DNA from: an uncultured Pelagibacteraceae bacterium
GTDB lineage: Bacteria > Pseudomonadota > Alphaproteobacteria > Pelagibacterales > Pelagibacteraceae
Reading direction: 5' to 3'
DNA: 46,544 nt
Assembly: GCA_902599575.1 (NCBI GenBank)
Contig: CACKFS010000001.1
Location: 1-46,544 of the forward strand
Both the position numbers and the translations under genes were made by a program. The notes beneath the pieces are model-generated. The model worked only from the letters and a program-made list of their open reading frames with translations, did not search any database and was not told the origin of the DNA. How positions within the stretch are numbered: position 1 is the first letter of the stretch; every line of letters begins with the position of its first letter. Shown here piece by piece: positions 22,160 to 31,454 of the stretch.

Positions 22160-23653
22160 CTATTTCATAGTTGGCATTATAAACTCTGGGTTTGATCTAA
22201 CACCTGAAGGCCACCTAGATGTAATTGTTTTTAATTTAGTATAAAATCTTACACCCTCAGGTCCATGCATGTGTTGATCTCCAAAAAGTGATCTTTTCCA
22301 TCCTCCAAAACTGTGGAATGCGACTGGCACAGGTATAGGTATATTTATACCAACCATGCCAACTTTAATTTTGCTTGCAAATGTTCTTCCAACATCACCA
22401 TCACGTGTGTAAATACTTGTTCCATTACCAAATTCATGTTCGTTAATTAAATTAATTGCCTCGTTAAAATCTTTAGCTCTTACAACTGATAAAACTGGAC
22501 CGAAGATCTCTTCTTTGTAAATTCTCATATCTTTACTCACATGATCAAATAAACATCCCCCAATAAAAAATCCTTTTTCATAACCTTGTAACTTTATATT
22601 TCTGCCATCCACAACTAACTTAGCGCCCTCTTTCACACCTAAATCTACATATCCTTTCACTTTTTCAAGATGTTCTTTTGTAACTAAAGGGCCCATCTCT
22701 GAACTTTTATCCATTCCAGGACCAACTTTTAAAGCCTCGACTTTTTTTGATAGTTTTCCTACTAATTCATCACCAATTTTTCCAACAGCAACTGCTACTG
22801 ATTGGGCCATGCATCTTTCTCCTGCAGATCCGTATGCCGCTCCAATTAATCCGTTAACAGCTTGATCTAAATCACAGTCAGGCATAACAACACAATGATT
22901 TTTTGCACCTCCTAAAGCTTGTACCCTTTTTTCATTTTTTGCAGCATTTTCGTAAATATATTTTGCTATTGGAGTTGATCCAACAAAACTTACTGCTTGA
23001 ATTTTTTTATTTGTTAAAATTGCATCAACTACCTCTTTATCTCCATTGACAACATTAAGAACTCCATCAGGTAAACCAGCTTCTGAAAATAGCTCTGCTA
23101 ACTTTATTGAACATGAAGGATCTTTCTCAGACGGTTTTAAAATAAATGTATTTCCACATGCGATAGCCATCGGAAACATCCACATTGGTACCATAGCTGG
23201 AAAATTAAATGGGGTTATACCTGCACAAACACCAAGTGGCTGTCTAATTGACCAGCTGTCAATCTCAGTGCCAACATTTTCTGTAAATTCCCCTTTTAAC
23301 ATTTGAGGTATACCGCAGGCAAACTCAACTATCTCTAAACCTCTTGTCAGTGAACCTTTCGCATCCTCGTAAACCTTACCATGTTCAGAAACGATTAATT
23401 TTGTTAGTTCATCTGAATTTTTTTCTATCAATTCTTTAAATTTAAACATGACTCTTGCTCTTTGTATTGGTGGTTTTAGTGACCATGTTTCAAAGGCTTT
23501 TGATGCTATATCAACAGCTTGGTCTAAGTCATTTTTTGTTCCTAGTGAGACTTCGCTTTCTTGTGATCCTGTTGCGGGATTAAAAACTTTTCCACTTCTT
23601 TTGGATGAACCAGGAAAAATTTTACCATTTACGTAATGTTGTATTAAATTCAT
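22160..23653 (-). CDS. mmsA: methylmalonate-semialdehyde dehydrogenase (CoA-acylating)
   Basis: This ALDH-family enzyme converts methylmalonate semialdehyde (and malonate semialdehyde) to propionyl-CoA (acetyl-CoA), releasing CO2 and forming NADH. Visible motifs are PLGVCAGITPFNFPAMVPMW (about 139-158), SFVGSTPIA, the catalytic C281 in SAGERCMAQSVAV and KEEIFGPVL. I use the ATG at 23653 (497 aa) rather than an in-frame TTG two codons upstream. It lies between sdhB (24 bp) and mdh (9 bp), so it is embedded among TCA genes. In SAR11 it may process semialdehydes from valine, inositol or DMSP-derived acrylate; the physiological substrate is inferred. Confidence 0.93.
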   Translation of the reverse strand: MNLIQHYVNGKIFPGSSKRSGKVFNPATGSQESEVSLGTKNDLDQAVDIASKAFETWSLKPPIQRARVMFKFKELIEKNSDELTKLIVSEHGKVYEDAKGSLTRGLEIVEFACGIPQMLKGEFTENVGTEIDSWSIRQPLGVCAGITPFNFPAMVPMWMFPMAIACGNTFILKPSEKDPSCSIKLAELFSEAGLPDGVLNVVNGDKEVVDAILTNKKIQAVSFVGSTPIAKYIYENAAKNEKRVQALGGAKNHCVVMPDCDLDQAVNGLIGAAYGSAGERCMAQSVAVAVGKIGDELVGKLSKKVEALKVGPGMDKSSEMGPLVTKEHLEKVKGYVDLGVKEGAKLVVDGRNIKLQGYEKGFFIGGCLFDHVSKDMRIYKEEIFGPVLSVVRAKDFNEAINLINEHEFGNGTSIYTRDGDVGRTFASKIKVGMVGINIPIPVPVAFHSFGGWKRSLFGDQHMHGPEGVRFYTKLKTITSRWPSGVRSNPEFIMPTMK

Positions 23654-23677
23654 CGGCAAAATTATTTAATTAACTAA

Positions 23678-24451
23678 TTAGCTTGTTGCAAGCATTTTTT
23701 TGATAGATGCTATAGCTTTTGCTGGATTAAGACCCTTTGGACAAGCATTTGTACAGTTCATGATTGTATGGCACCTATATAGTTTTAGTTCGTCAGCTAC
23801 TTTTTTTAATCTTGCTTTTCTATCTTCATCTCTTGAGTCTATTATCCACCTATAGGCTTGAAGTAAAACAGCTGGACCAAGATATTTATCTCCGTTCCAC
23901 CAATAACTAGGACATGACGTGGAACAGCATGCGCACATAATACATTCATAAAGTCCATCAAGTTTAGCTCTATCTTCTTTGGATTGTAAGTTCTCGGTTT
24001 TGCTAGAATCGTTTGAATTTTTTAGCCAAGGTTCCACAGATTCATATTGTCTATAAAGTGTACTTAAATCTCCAATGAGATCTTTTAATACTTTTAAATG
24101 AGGTAGAGGATAAATATTAATATCTCCTTTAATCTCTGAATGAGGTTTAGTGCAAGCTAAACCATTTTTTCCATCCATATTCATTGCGCAAGAACCACAA
24201 ACTCCATGTGCACATGATCTTCTATAGGCGATAGTAGGATCAATTTCATTTTTTATTTTATTTAGTAGATCTAAGACTTTTGATGGACAATTATCCATAT
24301 CCACTTCGTAAGTATCAATTCTTGGGTTTTCGCCAGTTGAGGGATCCCATCTATAAATATTAACTTTTCTTATATTCTTAGAACCTGTTGTGTCTTTAAA
24401 ATATTTGCCCTTTTGGATTTTTGAATTCTTAGGCAAATTTATTTGAACCAT
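23678..24451 (-). CDS. sdhB: succinate dehydrogenase iron-sulfur subunit
   Basis: SdhB carries electrons from SdhA to ubiquinone through three Fe-S clusters. Cluster ligands are visible: [2Fe-2S] C80, C85, C88 and C100 in [15 protein letters not shown]; then [16 protein letters not shown] and [17 protein letters not shown] for [4Fe-4S] and [3Fe-4S]. The 257-residue length is typical of alphaproteobacteria and mitochondria. It overlaps sdhA by one base and ends the sdhCDAB group. Confidence 0.98.
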   Translation of the reverse strand: MVQINLPKNSKIQKGKYFKDTTGSKNIRKVNIYRWDPSTGENPRIDTYEVDMDNCPSKVLDLLNKIKNEIDPTIAYRRSCAHGVCGSCAMNMDGKNGLACTKPHSEIKGDINIYPLPHLKVLKDLIGDLSTLYRQYESVEPWLKNSNDSSKTENLQSKEDRAKLDGLYECIMCACCSTSCPSYWWNGDKYLGPAVLLQAYRWIIDSRDEDRKARLKKVADELKLYRCHTIMNCTNACPKGLNPAKAIASIKKMLATS

Positions 24452-26226
24452 CAGTAGACTCTTTCCTGTGGCGGGAAATACTGCACATCATTAGTTAGTG
24501 TTGATCTGTGAACTGGTCTATAATCTATTTTTGTTTTCTTACCTTCACACCAAGATAAAGTATGTTGCATGTATTTTTCATCGTCTCTCTTAGGATAATC
24601 TTCTCTAGCATGAGCACCTCTGCTCTCCTTTCTATAATATGCTGAGTCCATTGTTGTTATTGCTTGTCTTATTAAGTTATCAAACTCTAAGGTTTCAACT
24701 AAATCAGTATTAAAAATTAAAGATTTATCTTTCACTGATAAATTTTCCATACCTTCAAATGGTTTTCTTATTTGCTCAATGCCTTCTTTTAAAGTTTTTT
24801 CTGTTCTAAAAACGGCACACTTTGACTGCATTGTTTTTTGCATAGATAATCTTAAATCTGCAGTGCTGTTTGAACCGCTAGAATTTCTAAGCTTATCAAA
24901 TCTTGATAAACATTTATCAGTTTCAGAATCTGGAATATCTTCGTGGGGTTGTCCAGGTTTTACTAATTCAGATGCTCTTTTTGCTGCAGCTCTTCCAAAA
25001 ACAACTAAATCAATTAATGAATTAGATCCTAATCTATTTGCTCCATGAACAGATACACATGCAGCCTCACCAATGGCCATTAATCCCGGAACTGTTTTTT
25101 CAGAACCATTTAGTGTTAGCACTTCAGCTTTATAATTTGTAGGTATACCCCCCATGTTATAATGAACAGTTGGTACTACTGGTATTGGTTCTTTAGTAAC
25201 ATCAACGTTAGCGAATAACTTCGAAGACTCTGATATGCCTGGTAATCTCTCTTCAATAACATTTTTATCTAGGTGGTCTAAATGTAAGTGAACGTGATCT
25301 TTATCTTTACCAACTCCTCTGCCCTCATTTATTTCAACTGCAATAGATCTGCTCACCACATCTCTTGATGCTAAGTCCTTAGCTTTAGGAGCATATCTCT
25401 CCATAAATCTTTCACCTTTAGAGTTTACAAGATATCCGCCTTCACCTCTTACACCCTCAGATATTAAAGTGCCATGACCATAGATACCTGTTGGATGAAA
25501 TTGAACAAATTCCATATCTTGTAAAGGTAAACCTGCTCTTAATACCATTGCATTCCCATCACCAGTACAAGTATGTGCTGAAGTAGCTGAATAGTATATT
25601 TTTCCATAACCACCTGTTGCAATAATTGTTATGTGAGACCTAAACCTATGAATTGTGCCATCATTTAAATTCCAAGCAACCAAACCTTTGCACTCACCAT
25701 TTTTCATTAAAAGATCTAATGCAAAATACTCAATAAAAAATTCTGTATTATGTTTCAAAGCTTGTCCATACAATGTATGTAAAATTGCATGGCCAGTTCT
25801 ATCTGCTGCTGCACAAGTTCTTTGTACTGGTTCGTTACCATAGTTTTTTGTCATTCCACCAAAAGGTCTTTGGTAAATTTTGCCATCATCTGTTCTGCTA
25901 AAAGGAACACCATATTTTTCTAATTCCAAAACTGCTCGAGGAGCTTCTTTACACAAGTACTCTATACAATCCTGATCACCCAACCAATCTGCACCTTTAA
26001 CTGTATCATACATATGCCAACGCCAATCATCTTCACCCATATTACCTAACGCTGCAGAAATTCCACCTTGGGCAGCAGATGTATGGCTTCTAGTTGGAAA
26101 AACTTTTGATATACAAGCTGTCTTAAGCCCAGCTTCACTTAACCCAACAGCAGCTCTCAAGCCTGAACCACCAGCACCTAACACAACTACATCATATTCG
26201 TGATCAATAATTTTGTAAGATTTCAT
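24451..26226 (-). CDS. sdhA: succinate dehydrogenase flavoprotein subunit
   Basis: SdhA oxidises succinate to fumarate using covalently bound FAD. The dinucleotide site [17 protein letters not shown] is at residues 13-29, the FAD-linked histidine is H48 in [16 protein letters not shown], and the active-site region [20 protein letters not shown] and substrate arginine segment [14 protein letters not shown] are present. The 591-residue length is normal. It is 2 bp downstream of sdhD. Confidence 0.99.
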   Translation of the reverse strand: MKSYKIIDHEYDVVVLGAGGSGLRAAVGLSEAGLKTACISKVFPTRSHTSAAQGGISAALGNMGEDDWRWHMYDTVKGADWLGDQDCIEYLCKEAPRAVLELEKYGVPFSRTDDGKIYQRPFGGMTKNYGNEPVQRTCAAADRTGHAILHTLYGQALKHNTEFFIEYFALDLLMKNGECKGLVAWNLNDGTIHRFRSHITIIATGGYGKIYYSATSAHTCTGDGNAMVLRAGLPLQDMEFVQFHPTGIYGHGTLISEGVRGEGGYLVNSKGERFMERYAPKAKDLASRDVVSRSIAVEINEGRGVGKDKDHVHLHLDHLDKNVIEERLPGISESSKLFANVDVTKEPIPVVPTVHYNMGGIPTNYKAEVLTLNGSEKTVPGLMAIGEAACVSVHGANRLGSNSLIDLVVFGRAAAKRASELVKPGQPHEDIPDSETDKCLSRFDKLRNSSGSNSTADLRLSMQKTMQSKCAVFRTEKTLKEGIEQIRKPFEGMENLSVKDKSLIFNTDLVETLEFDNLIRQAITTMDSAYYRKESRGAHAREDYPKRDDEKYMQHTLSWCEGKKTKIDYRPVHRSTLTNDVQYFPPQERVY

Positions 26227-26228
26227 AA

Positions 26229-26552
26229 TTATAAATATATAATAGTAATTATTGTAAATAGAGGGATAATTAAAGATGACAAAAAAACACCCAAATTTGC
26301 GTATTTTTTTGCATTTTCCTGCTTTATATAGTCCTCAAAAATCTCACTAATACTAAGAGCTGAATAAAAAAACATGCTAACTATGAAAATTGAAAATAAT
26401 ATTTTAGATGGCTGTGAGGTAAAGAAATTAACTACCTCGTCATAACTTCCATTAAATATTGTAACAATATTCATTAAAAACCAAATCATAAAAGGAACCA
26501 TTATTACTGAACTGATTTTTTGGAATAACCATTTTTTTGTAGCTTGAAGCAT
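26229..26552 (-). CDS. sdhD: succinate dehydrogenase membrane anchor subunit D
   Basis: SdhD is a membrane anchor of complex II. The 107-residue protein has three hydrophobic helices (about residues 14-33, 50-67 and 83-106) and the family-like start [20 protein letters not shown]. The sequence is poorly conserved, as usual for SdhD, so the call leans on position (between sdhC and sdhA), size and topology. Start and the sdhC stop overlap as TAATG. Confidence 0.88.
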   Translation of the reverse strand: MLQATKKWLFQKISSVIMVPFMIWFLMNIVTIFNGSYDEVVNFFTSQPSKILFSIFIVSMFFYSALSISEIFEDYIKQENAKKYANLGVFLSSLIIPLFTIITIIYL

Positions 26553-26935
26553 TAAATTAGAACTCCACTTAGAAGGTATAAAGCTATTGTTAATATAAAA
26601 GAGCCTAATATCACAATGACACCTGTTATTTTTGTAGTTCTCAATTCAAAACCATAACCCATGTCCCAGAACCAATGTCTGATTTCACTTAAAATCTGAA
26701 ATAAATAGGACCAAATAAATCCAATAATAAAAAACTTACCCACCATCGATTCTGAAAATTTTTTAAAGTATTGATAACTTTCTGAGCCAAATATTAAACT
26801 AATCACCCAAAAACAAACAAGTATTAATAATAAATAATTTATCACTCCTGTTATTCTGTGAGAAATTGAAACAAGTGATGAAATATGCCAGTTATAAACT
26901 TGTATGTGTGGAGATATAGGATTGTTATCTTTCAT
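26552..26935 (-). CDS. sdhC: succinate dehydrogenase cytochrome b556 subunit
   Basis: SdhC is the cytochrome b556 anchor that, with SdhD, binds heme b and ubiquinone. The family signature is clear: SPHIQVYNWHISSLVSISHR (residues 8-27) with the serine/arginine quinone-site region, and a heme-ligand-region segment EIRHWFWDMGYGFEL (about 84-98). Three transmembrane helices fit 127 residues. It leads sdhCDAB and starts 2 bp after asd ends, so sdh is probably co-transcribed with upstream genes. Confidence 0.94.
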   Translation of the reverse strand: MKDNNPISPHIQVYNWHISSLVSISHRITGVINYLLLILVCFWVISLIFGSESYQYFKKFSESMVGKFFIIGFIWSYLFQILSEIRHWFWDMGYGFELRTTKITGVIVILGSFILTIALYLLSGVLI

Positions 26936-26937
26936 AA

Positions 26938-27930
26938 TTACTTCTTAATGTATGCCTCCGCAATTTCCACTGCATTTAAAGCCGCTCCTCTTAATAAATT
27001 GTCTGAAACTATCCACATGTTAATGGCATTTTTTTTACTATTATCTTTTCTAATTCTTGAAATAAAAGTTTCATTTTTTCCTTCAGCTTCTACTGGGGTA
27101 ATATATCCTCCATCATTCCTATCATCAATTACTTTACAACCAGGTGATTGATTTAAAATTTCTATAACCTTATCAATTGGTGCCTCATTCTCAAATTCAA
27201 CGTTAACAGACTCCGCATGAGATACTAAAACAGGAATTCTAACACACGTTGCTGTGATATCTATATTCGAACCTAAAATTTTATTAGACTCTTGTATCAT
27301 TTTGATTTCCTCTTTCGTATATCCATCTGTACTAAATTTATCTATATGCGGTATAGCATTAAATGCTATTTGTTTAGTAAAATTCTCACTTTTAATTTCT
27401 TTAGACTCAAGAGCTTTCTTTGTTTGATTCAAAAGCTCATCCATAGGTTTTTTTCCAGCACCTGATGTGGACTGGTAAGTTGATATTACCAATCTTTTTA
27501 TTTTAAAATTATCATTCAAATTTTTTAAAACTATTACCAATTGAGCAGTTGAGCAGTTTGGATTAGCTAAAATATTTTTTTTCATATTTTTTATTTCTTT
27601 AGAATTGACTTGAGGAACAATTAAAGGCACATCTGGATCCATTCTAAAATAGCTTGAATTATCTATAACTACTGTATGCTTTGCTGCTGCAGAGACATAT
27701 TTTTCTGAAATTTTTCCACCTGCAGAAAAAAATGTAATATCAGCTTTTGAGAAATCAAAATTTTCTAGGTCGTTTACTTCAATTTCCCTGTCTTTAAATT
27801 TAATTTTTACACCTGAGCTTTTAGCAGATGCTAGAAGGTATAGATTAGTCACTGAAAAGTTTTTTCTTTCCAGAACTTCTATAATTTTTCTTCCAACATT
27901 TCCTGTTGCTCCTACAATCGCTATATTCAT
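26938..27930 (-). CDS. asd: aspartate-semialdehyde dehydrogenase
   Basis: Asd reduces aspartyl phosphate to aspartate semialdehyde, a branch point to lysine/diaminopimelate, threonine and methionine. The start MNIAIVGATGNVGRKIIEVL gives the NADP-binding fold, the catalytic cysteine is C126 in ANPNCSTAQLVI, and STYQSTSGAGKKPMDEL and the C-terminal VSDNLLRGAALNAVEIAE are typical. The 330-residue length matches the common bacterial form. It sits between dmdA (15 bp) and sdhC (2 bp). Confidence 0.96.
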   Translation of the reverse strand: MNIAIVGATGNVGRKIIEVLERKNFSVTNLYLLASAKSSGVKIKFKDREIEVNDLENFDFSKADITFFSAGGKISEKYVSAAAKHTVVIDNSSYFRMDPDVPLIVPQVNSKEIKNMKKNILANPNCSTAQLVIVLKNLNDNFKIKRLVISTYQSTSGAGKKPMDELLNQTKKALESKEIKSENFTKQIAFNAIPHIDKFSTDGYTKEEIKMIQESNKILGSNIDITATCVRIPVLVSHAESVNVEFENEAPIDKVIEILNQSPGCKVIDDRNDGGYITPVEAEGKNETFISRIRKDNSKKNAINMWIVSDNLLRGAALNAVEIAEAYIKK

Positions 27931-27945
27931 GTTGATTAACTTATA

Positions 27946-29055
27946 CTAAATGAAAGGTAAATCGCAAACTGTTCCTAGAAATATTTTCTCATTGATATCA
28001 ATTTTAAATTGATGTTTTGCATCCCAATAGGGTTTATTAATCATTGCAATTCCAATCACTTTTTTAAATGTTGGAGAATATGCGGCAGACCTAACGTGAC
28101 CAACGATATTATTATTATCATCATATAATGTTTTTTCACAGTACATATCAATTTTATTATGATCAATCTTAACACCCATTAATTTTCTTTTTATTCCATT
28201 TTGCTTAATTTGTTTCAATCTTTCTTTGCCCAAAAAATTTACATCCGATTCTAAATTCACAAATTTATCAAAATTTGCCTCAAATGGATTGTCTCTATTA
28301 TCAAAATCATTACCATAAGATAATAAAGCAGATTCTATTCTTTCAATTAAATTTGGACATCCTGCTTTAACATTAAATTCTTTACCATATTCAAACAAAT
28401 AGTCATATAAGTCTTGACCAGCTTTATCGTCTTCAACATATATTTCAAAACCGCTTTGTTTAGACCATCCAGATCTAGCAATAAAATATTTTTTTCCTTT
28501 GAATTCGTAATACTTAAAATTAAAAAATTTTAATTGTCTAATTTCTTCACCAAATATTTTTGCCAAAAGATTATCAGACAAAGGTCCTTGGACAGCTAAA
28601 ATATTTACGTTTGGTTCAGTTATCTCCACTTCAAATTTGTATCCGGCAGCTAAACCTTTTGCAAAAAATATAACATCTGAGTCGGCTATTGAAAGCCACC
28701 ATTTATCATCTGCAAGTTTATTTATAATTGGATCATTTACTAAATTTCCTTGATCGTCAATTAAAGGTGCGTAATAGCATTTTCCAACTTTTGAATTTGA
28801 TAAATCTCTACACGTCATTAGTTGAACTAATTTTGCAGAGTCTTTTCCAGTAATTTGTACCTGTCTTTCTGCAGCCACATCCCATACTTGCACAAATTTC
28901 TTAAGATGCTCATAATCAGCTTCTACCGACTTAAAAGAGACCGGGAGTAGCATGTGATTGTAAACTGTATAACCACTCACCCCATGAGCTTCTATTCTAT
29001 CAGTGTAAGGTGTGCTTCTTAATCTTCTTGATTTTATAATTGAAAAGTTTTTCAT
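27946..29055 (-). CDS. dmdA: dimethylsulfoniopropionate (DMSP) demethylase
   Basis: DmdA moves a methyl group from DMSP to tetrahydrofolate, yielding methylmercaptopropionate (MMPA) and 5-methyl-THF, the first step of the demethylation pathway. The 369-residue protein is of the GcvT aminomethyltransferase fold, with the start [65 protein letters not shown] and [16 protein letters not shown], and it ends in CDLPFI. From memory this matches the Pelagibacter DmdA closely along its whole length, more than GcvT. The neighbours dmdB and dmdC support the call. Its ATG overlaps the hydrolase stop as ATGA. Confidence 0.95.
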   Translation of the reverse strand: MKNFSIIKSRRLRSTPYTDRIEAHGVSGYTVYNHMLLPVSFKSVEADYEHLKKFVQVWDVAAERQVQITGKDSAKLVQLMTCRDLSNSKVGKCYYAPLIDDQGNLVNDPIINKLADDKWWLSIADSDVIFFAKGLAAGYKFEVEITEPNVNILAVQGPLSDNLLAKIFGEEIRQLKFFNFKYYEFKGKKYFIARSGWSKQSGFEIYVEDDKAGQDLYDYLFEYGKEFNVKAGCPNLIERIESALLSYGNDFDNRDNPFEANFDKFVNLESDVNFLGKERLKQIKQNGIKRKLMGVKIDHNKIDMYCEKTLYDDNNNIVGHVRSAAYSPTFKKVIGIAMINKPYWDAKHQFKIDINEKIFLGTVCDLPFI

Positions 29056-29828
29056 TTTTTTAAAAATTCTGCTACCTTTTCCCTCATTTCAAAAGCTTTT
29101 TCAAACATAATCATATGTCCACAATCATTTAAAATCTCGGTTTTTGAGTTTTTTATTAAATTAGCAAATTTTTTTCCATTTTCAGTTGGCACCATTTTAT
29201 CAAGTGCTCCAAAAATAAGAATTGTTGGACACTCAATACTTGTCGATGCATCTTTTCCGTTTTTATAATTATTACAAGCTTTAAGATCTACAGATAAAAT
29301 TTCCTTAACTTCTCTTGATGAGTTGATAATTTTTTCTACCGGGTTTCCGCCAATAAATTTTTTTGATCCCTCATAACCCCATTTCATCATCAGATGAACT
29401 GCTTTTTTATCGCCAGACTCAGCTAAATCAATCAAATCTTGATTGACTGGCATTTTATAAGACCCAGCCAACAATACTAATTTAGAAATATGATTTTTAT
29501 ATTTTGAACCATATTCTATGGCCTCAAGGCACCCTTGCGAATGACCAATTATTGACACTTTTTCAACATTTATTTCATTTCTTACATTTTCTAACCAGTC
29601 TGCAATTTTTTCTATGCTCGTTAGACATGGTCCATCTGATTTTCCATGGCCAGGTAAATCAATCGCTAAAATGTTAAAATTTTTGTTTGACAAATATTGT
29701 TCGGTTAAAGACCAAACAATATGTGTTAACCCACTACCATGAAGCAAAAAAATTGTTTCTTTATTTTTATCAAAATCTTTACCTGCATCGGAGGCAAAGA
29801 CCTGCTTATTATCTACTTTAAGAATCAA
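29052..29828 (-). CDS. alpha/beta hydrolase in the dmd cluster
   Basis: A cytoplasmic serine hydrolase of 258 residues with no signal peptide. The oxyanion segment [12 protein letters not shown] is at 28-39, the nucleophile S97 in GHSQG, the acid D210 in FGALDKMVP and the histidine H238 in CGHMIMFEK, so the triad is complete. The only plausible start is TTG at 29828, overlapping the dmdB stop as TTGA; the end overlaps dmdA as ATGA. Such tight packing suggests coupled translation with dmdB and dmdA. The substrate is unknown: a thioesterase step on methylmercaptopropionyl-CoA or methylthioacryloyl-CoA is a hypothesis, and an unrelated ester or lactone hydrolase is also possible. Confidence 0.9.
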   Translation of the reverse strand: MILKVDNKQVFASDAGKDFDKNKETIFLLHGSGLTHIVWSLTEQYLSNKNFNILAIDLPGHGKSDGPCLTSIEKIADWLENVRNEINVEKVSIIGHSQGCLEAIEYGSKYKNHISKLVLLAGSYKMPVNQDLIDLAESGDKKAVHLMMKWGYEGSKKFIGGNPVEKIINSSREVKEILSVDLKACNNYKNGKDASTSIECPTILIFGALDKMVPTENGKKFANLIKNSKTEILNDCGHMIMFEKAFEMREKVAEFLKK

Positions 29829-31453
29829 GTAAGTTCCTTGGCTTTTTTTCTTAGCTCAAATTTTTGAATTTTTCCTGTTGAAGTTTTTGGTAATTCACAA
29901 AATGCTACTTTTTTTGGTATTTTAAAACCAGCTAAAGTCTCTCTACAAAAATCAATTAATTCTTTTTCTGATACATCTTTATCTTGCACTTTCTCAATAA
30001 AAGCACAAGGAACCTCTCCCCATTTTTCATCCGGTTTTGCAACTACTGCAGCTATCGAAACAGATGGATGTTTTGCTAAGGTATTTTCAATTTCTATAGA
30101 TGAAATATTTTCGCCTCCTGAAATAATTATATCCTTAGATCTATCTTTAATTTTAATATATCCATCAGGATTAACTACAGCCAAATCCCCAGAGTGAAAC
30201 CAACCATGTGACATTGCTTTATCTGTTGCATCTTTATCTTTAAAGTAACCTTTCATAACTACGTTACCTTTAATCATTATCTCACCAATGGTTTTTGCAT
30301 CTTTAGGAACAGGTTTCATAGACTCGGGGTCCATTACCATTACATCCTCTGTATTAGGATATCTAACACCTTGTCTAGCTTTTATTTCATTTTTCTTGTC
30401 TTCATCAAAAAGATTCCAATTCTCATTCCATGCACATTGTAAAATATGTCCGTATGTTTCAGTTAGTCCATAAACATGCATTACTTCAAAACCAAGTGCT
30501 TCCATTTTTTTAAATATAATACTTGGTGGTGGTGCTCCAGCTGTAAGAACATAAACTTTATGTGTAAGTTTTTTTCTATCACTTTCTGATGCACCAGTTA
30601 TCATATTTAAAACTATTGGTGCTCCACCAAAATGTGTAATTTCATGCTTAATAATTAGCTCAAAAATTTTTTTTATATCAATGGCTCTTAAACAAATTGT
30701 TCTGCCGTTTAGCATCGGGATTGTCCAGGGATATCCCCAACCATTGCAGTGAAACATTGGTACGACTGTTAAAAAATTTAATCTATTTGGCATGTTCCAT
30801 GCAATTGCACTTCCTGTAGACATTAAATAAGAACCTCTATGGTGATACACAACTCCTTTTGGATTTCCTGTCGTGCCTGAAGTATAACTTAAAGATATTG
30901 CTTGCCATTCATCTTTTGGTCTCTTCCAGATGAATGTTTCATCACCAGTATTCAGGAATTCTTCATATTCTTTTTCGCCAATTTTTTTTAATAAAGATTG
31001 ATCAGCAAATTTATCATGAATATCAATTATTAAAGGTTTATTTTTGGATAATTCCAATGCTTTTTTTAAAACTGAATGTAGTTGTCGATCAACAATTAAT
31101 ACTTTTGCATCGCTATGATCAATAATATATGCAACTGTCTTAGCATCTAATCTTGTGTTTATAGTATTTAGAACTGCTCCAGTCATTGGCACAGAATAAT
31201 GAGCCTCAAAAATTTCAGGTGTATTAAAAGCCATGACTGAAACCGTATCCCCCTCCTTAATACCAATTTTTTCTAGTGCACTCGCAAATTTGATGCATCT
31301 CTTATAAATTTGTTCCCAGGTGTAAGACCTATCTTCATAAATTAAAGCTTCATAATCTGGATAGATATCTTTTGCTCTTTCAAGGAAACTTAATGGAGTT
31401 AATGGAACAAAATTTGCGTTATTTTTGTCTAAGTTATTATCGTAATGACTCAT
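29825..31453 (-). CDS. dmdB: 3-methylmercaptopropionyl-CoA ligase (DmdB-type acyl-CoA synthetase)
   Basis: DmdB activates MMPA to its CoA thioester with ATP, releasing AMP and PPi. The 542-residue protein is an AMP-forming ligase: P-loop motif SYTSGTTGNPKG at 189-200, VYGLTETYGH (A5-like) around 330, a GWFHSGDLAVVNPDGYIKIK segment, and the C-terminal catalytic lysine K528 in KTSTGKIQKF. Sequence alone would allow another medium-chain ligase; the position between dmdC (1 bp) and the hydrolase-dmdA pair makes DmdB likely. Its stop codon overlaps the TTG start of the hydrolase. Confidence 0.88.
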   Translation of the reverse strand: MSHYDNNLDKNNANFVPLTPLSFLERAKDIYPDYEALIYEDRSYTWEQIYKRCIKFASALEKIGIKEGDTVSVMAFNTPEIFEAHYSVPMTGAVLNTINTRLDAKTVAYIIDHSDAKVLIVDRQLHSVLKKALELSKNKPLIIDIHDKFADQSLLKKIGEKEYEEFLNTGDETFIWKRPKDEWQAISLSYTSGTTGNPKGVVYHHRGSYLMSTGSAIAWNMPNRLNFLTVVPMFHCNGWGYPWTIPMLNGRTICLRAIDIKKIFELIIKHEITHFGGAPIVLNMITGASESDRKKLTHKVYVLTAGAPPPSIIFKKMEALGFEVMHVYGLTETYGHILQCAWNENWNLFDEDKKNEIKARQGVRYPNTEDVMVMDPESMKPVPKDAKTIGEIMIKGNVVMKGYFKDKDATDKAMSHGWFHSGDLAVVNPDGYIKIKDRSKDIIISGGENISSIEIENTLAKHPSVSIAAVVAKPDEKWGEVPCAFIEKVQDKDVSEKELIDFCRETLAGFKIPKKVAFCELPKTSTGKIQKFELRKKAKELT

Positions 31454-31454
31454 T

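Noticed and set aside
27946-29055. dmdA gene as glycine cleavage T protein (gcvT)
   Set aside because: The whole sequence follows Pelagibacter DmdA as remembered, and dmdB/dmdC-type neighbours are present while gcvH/gcvP are not.
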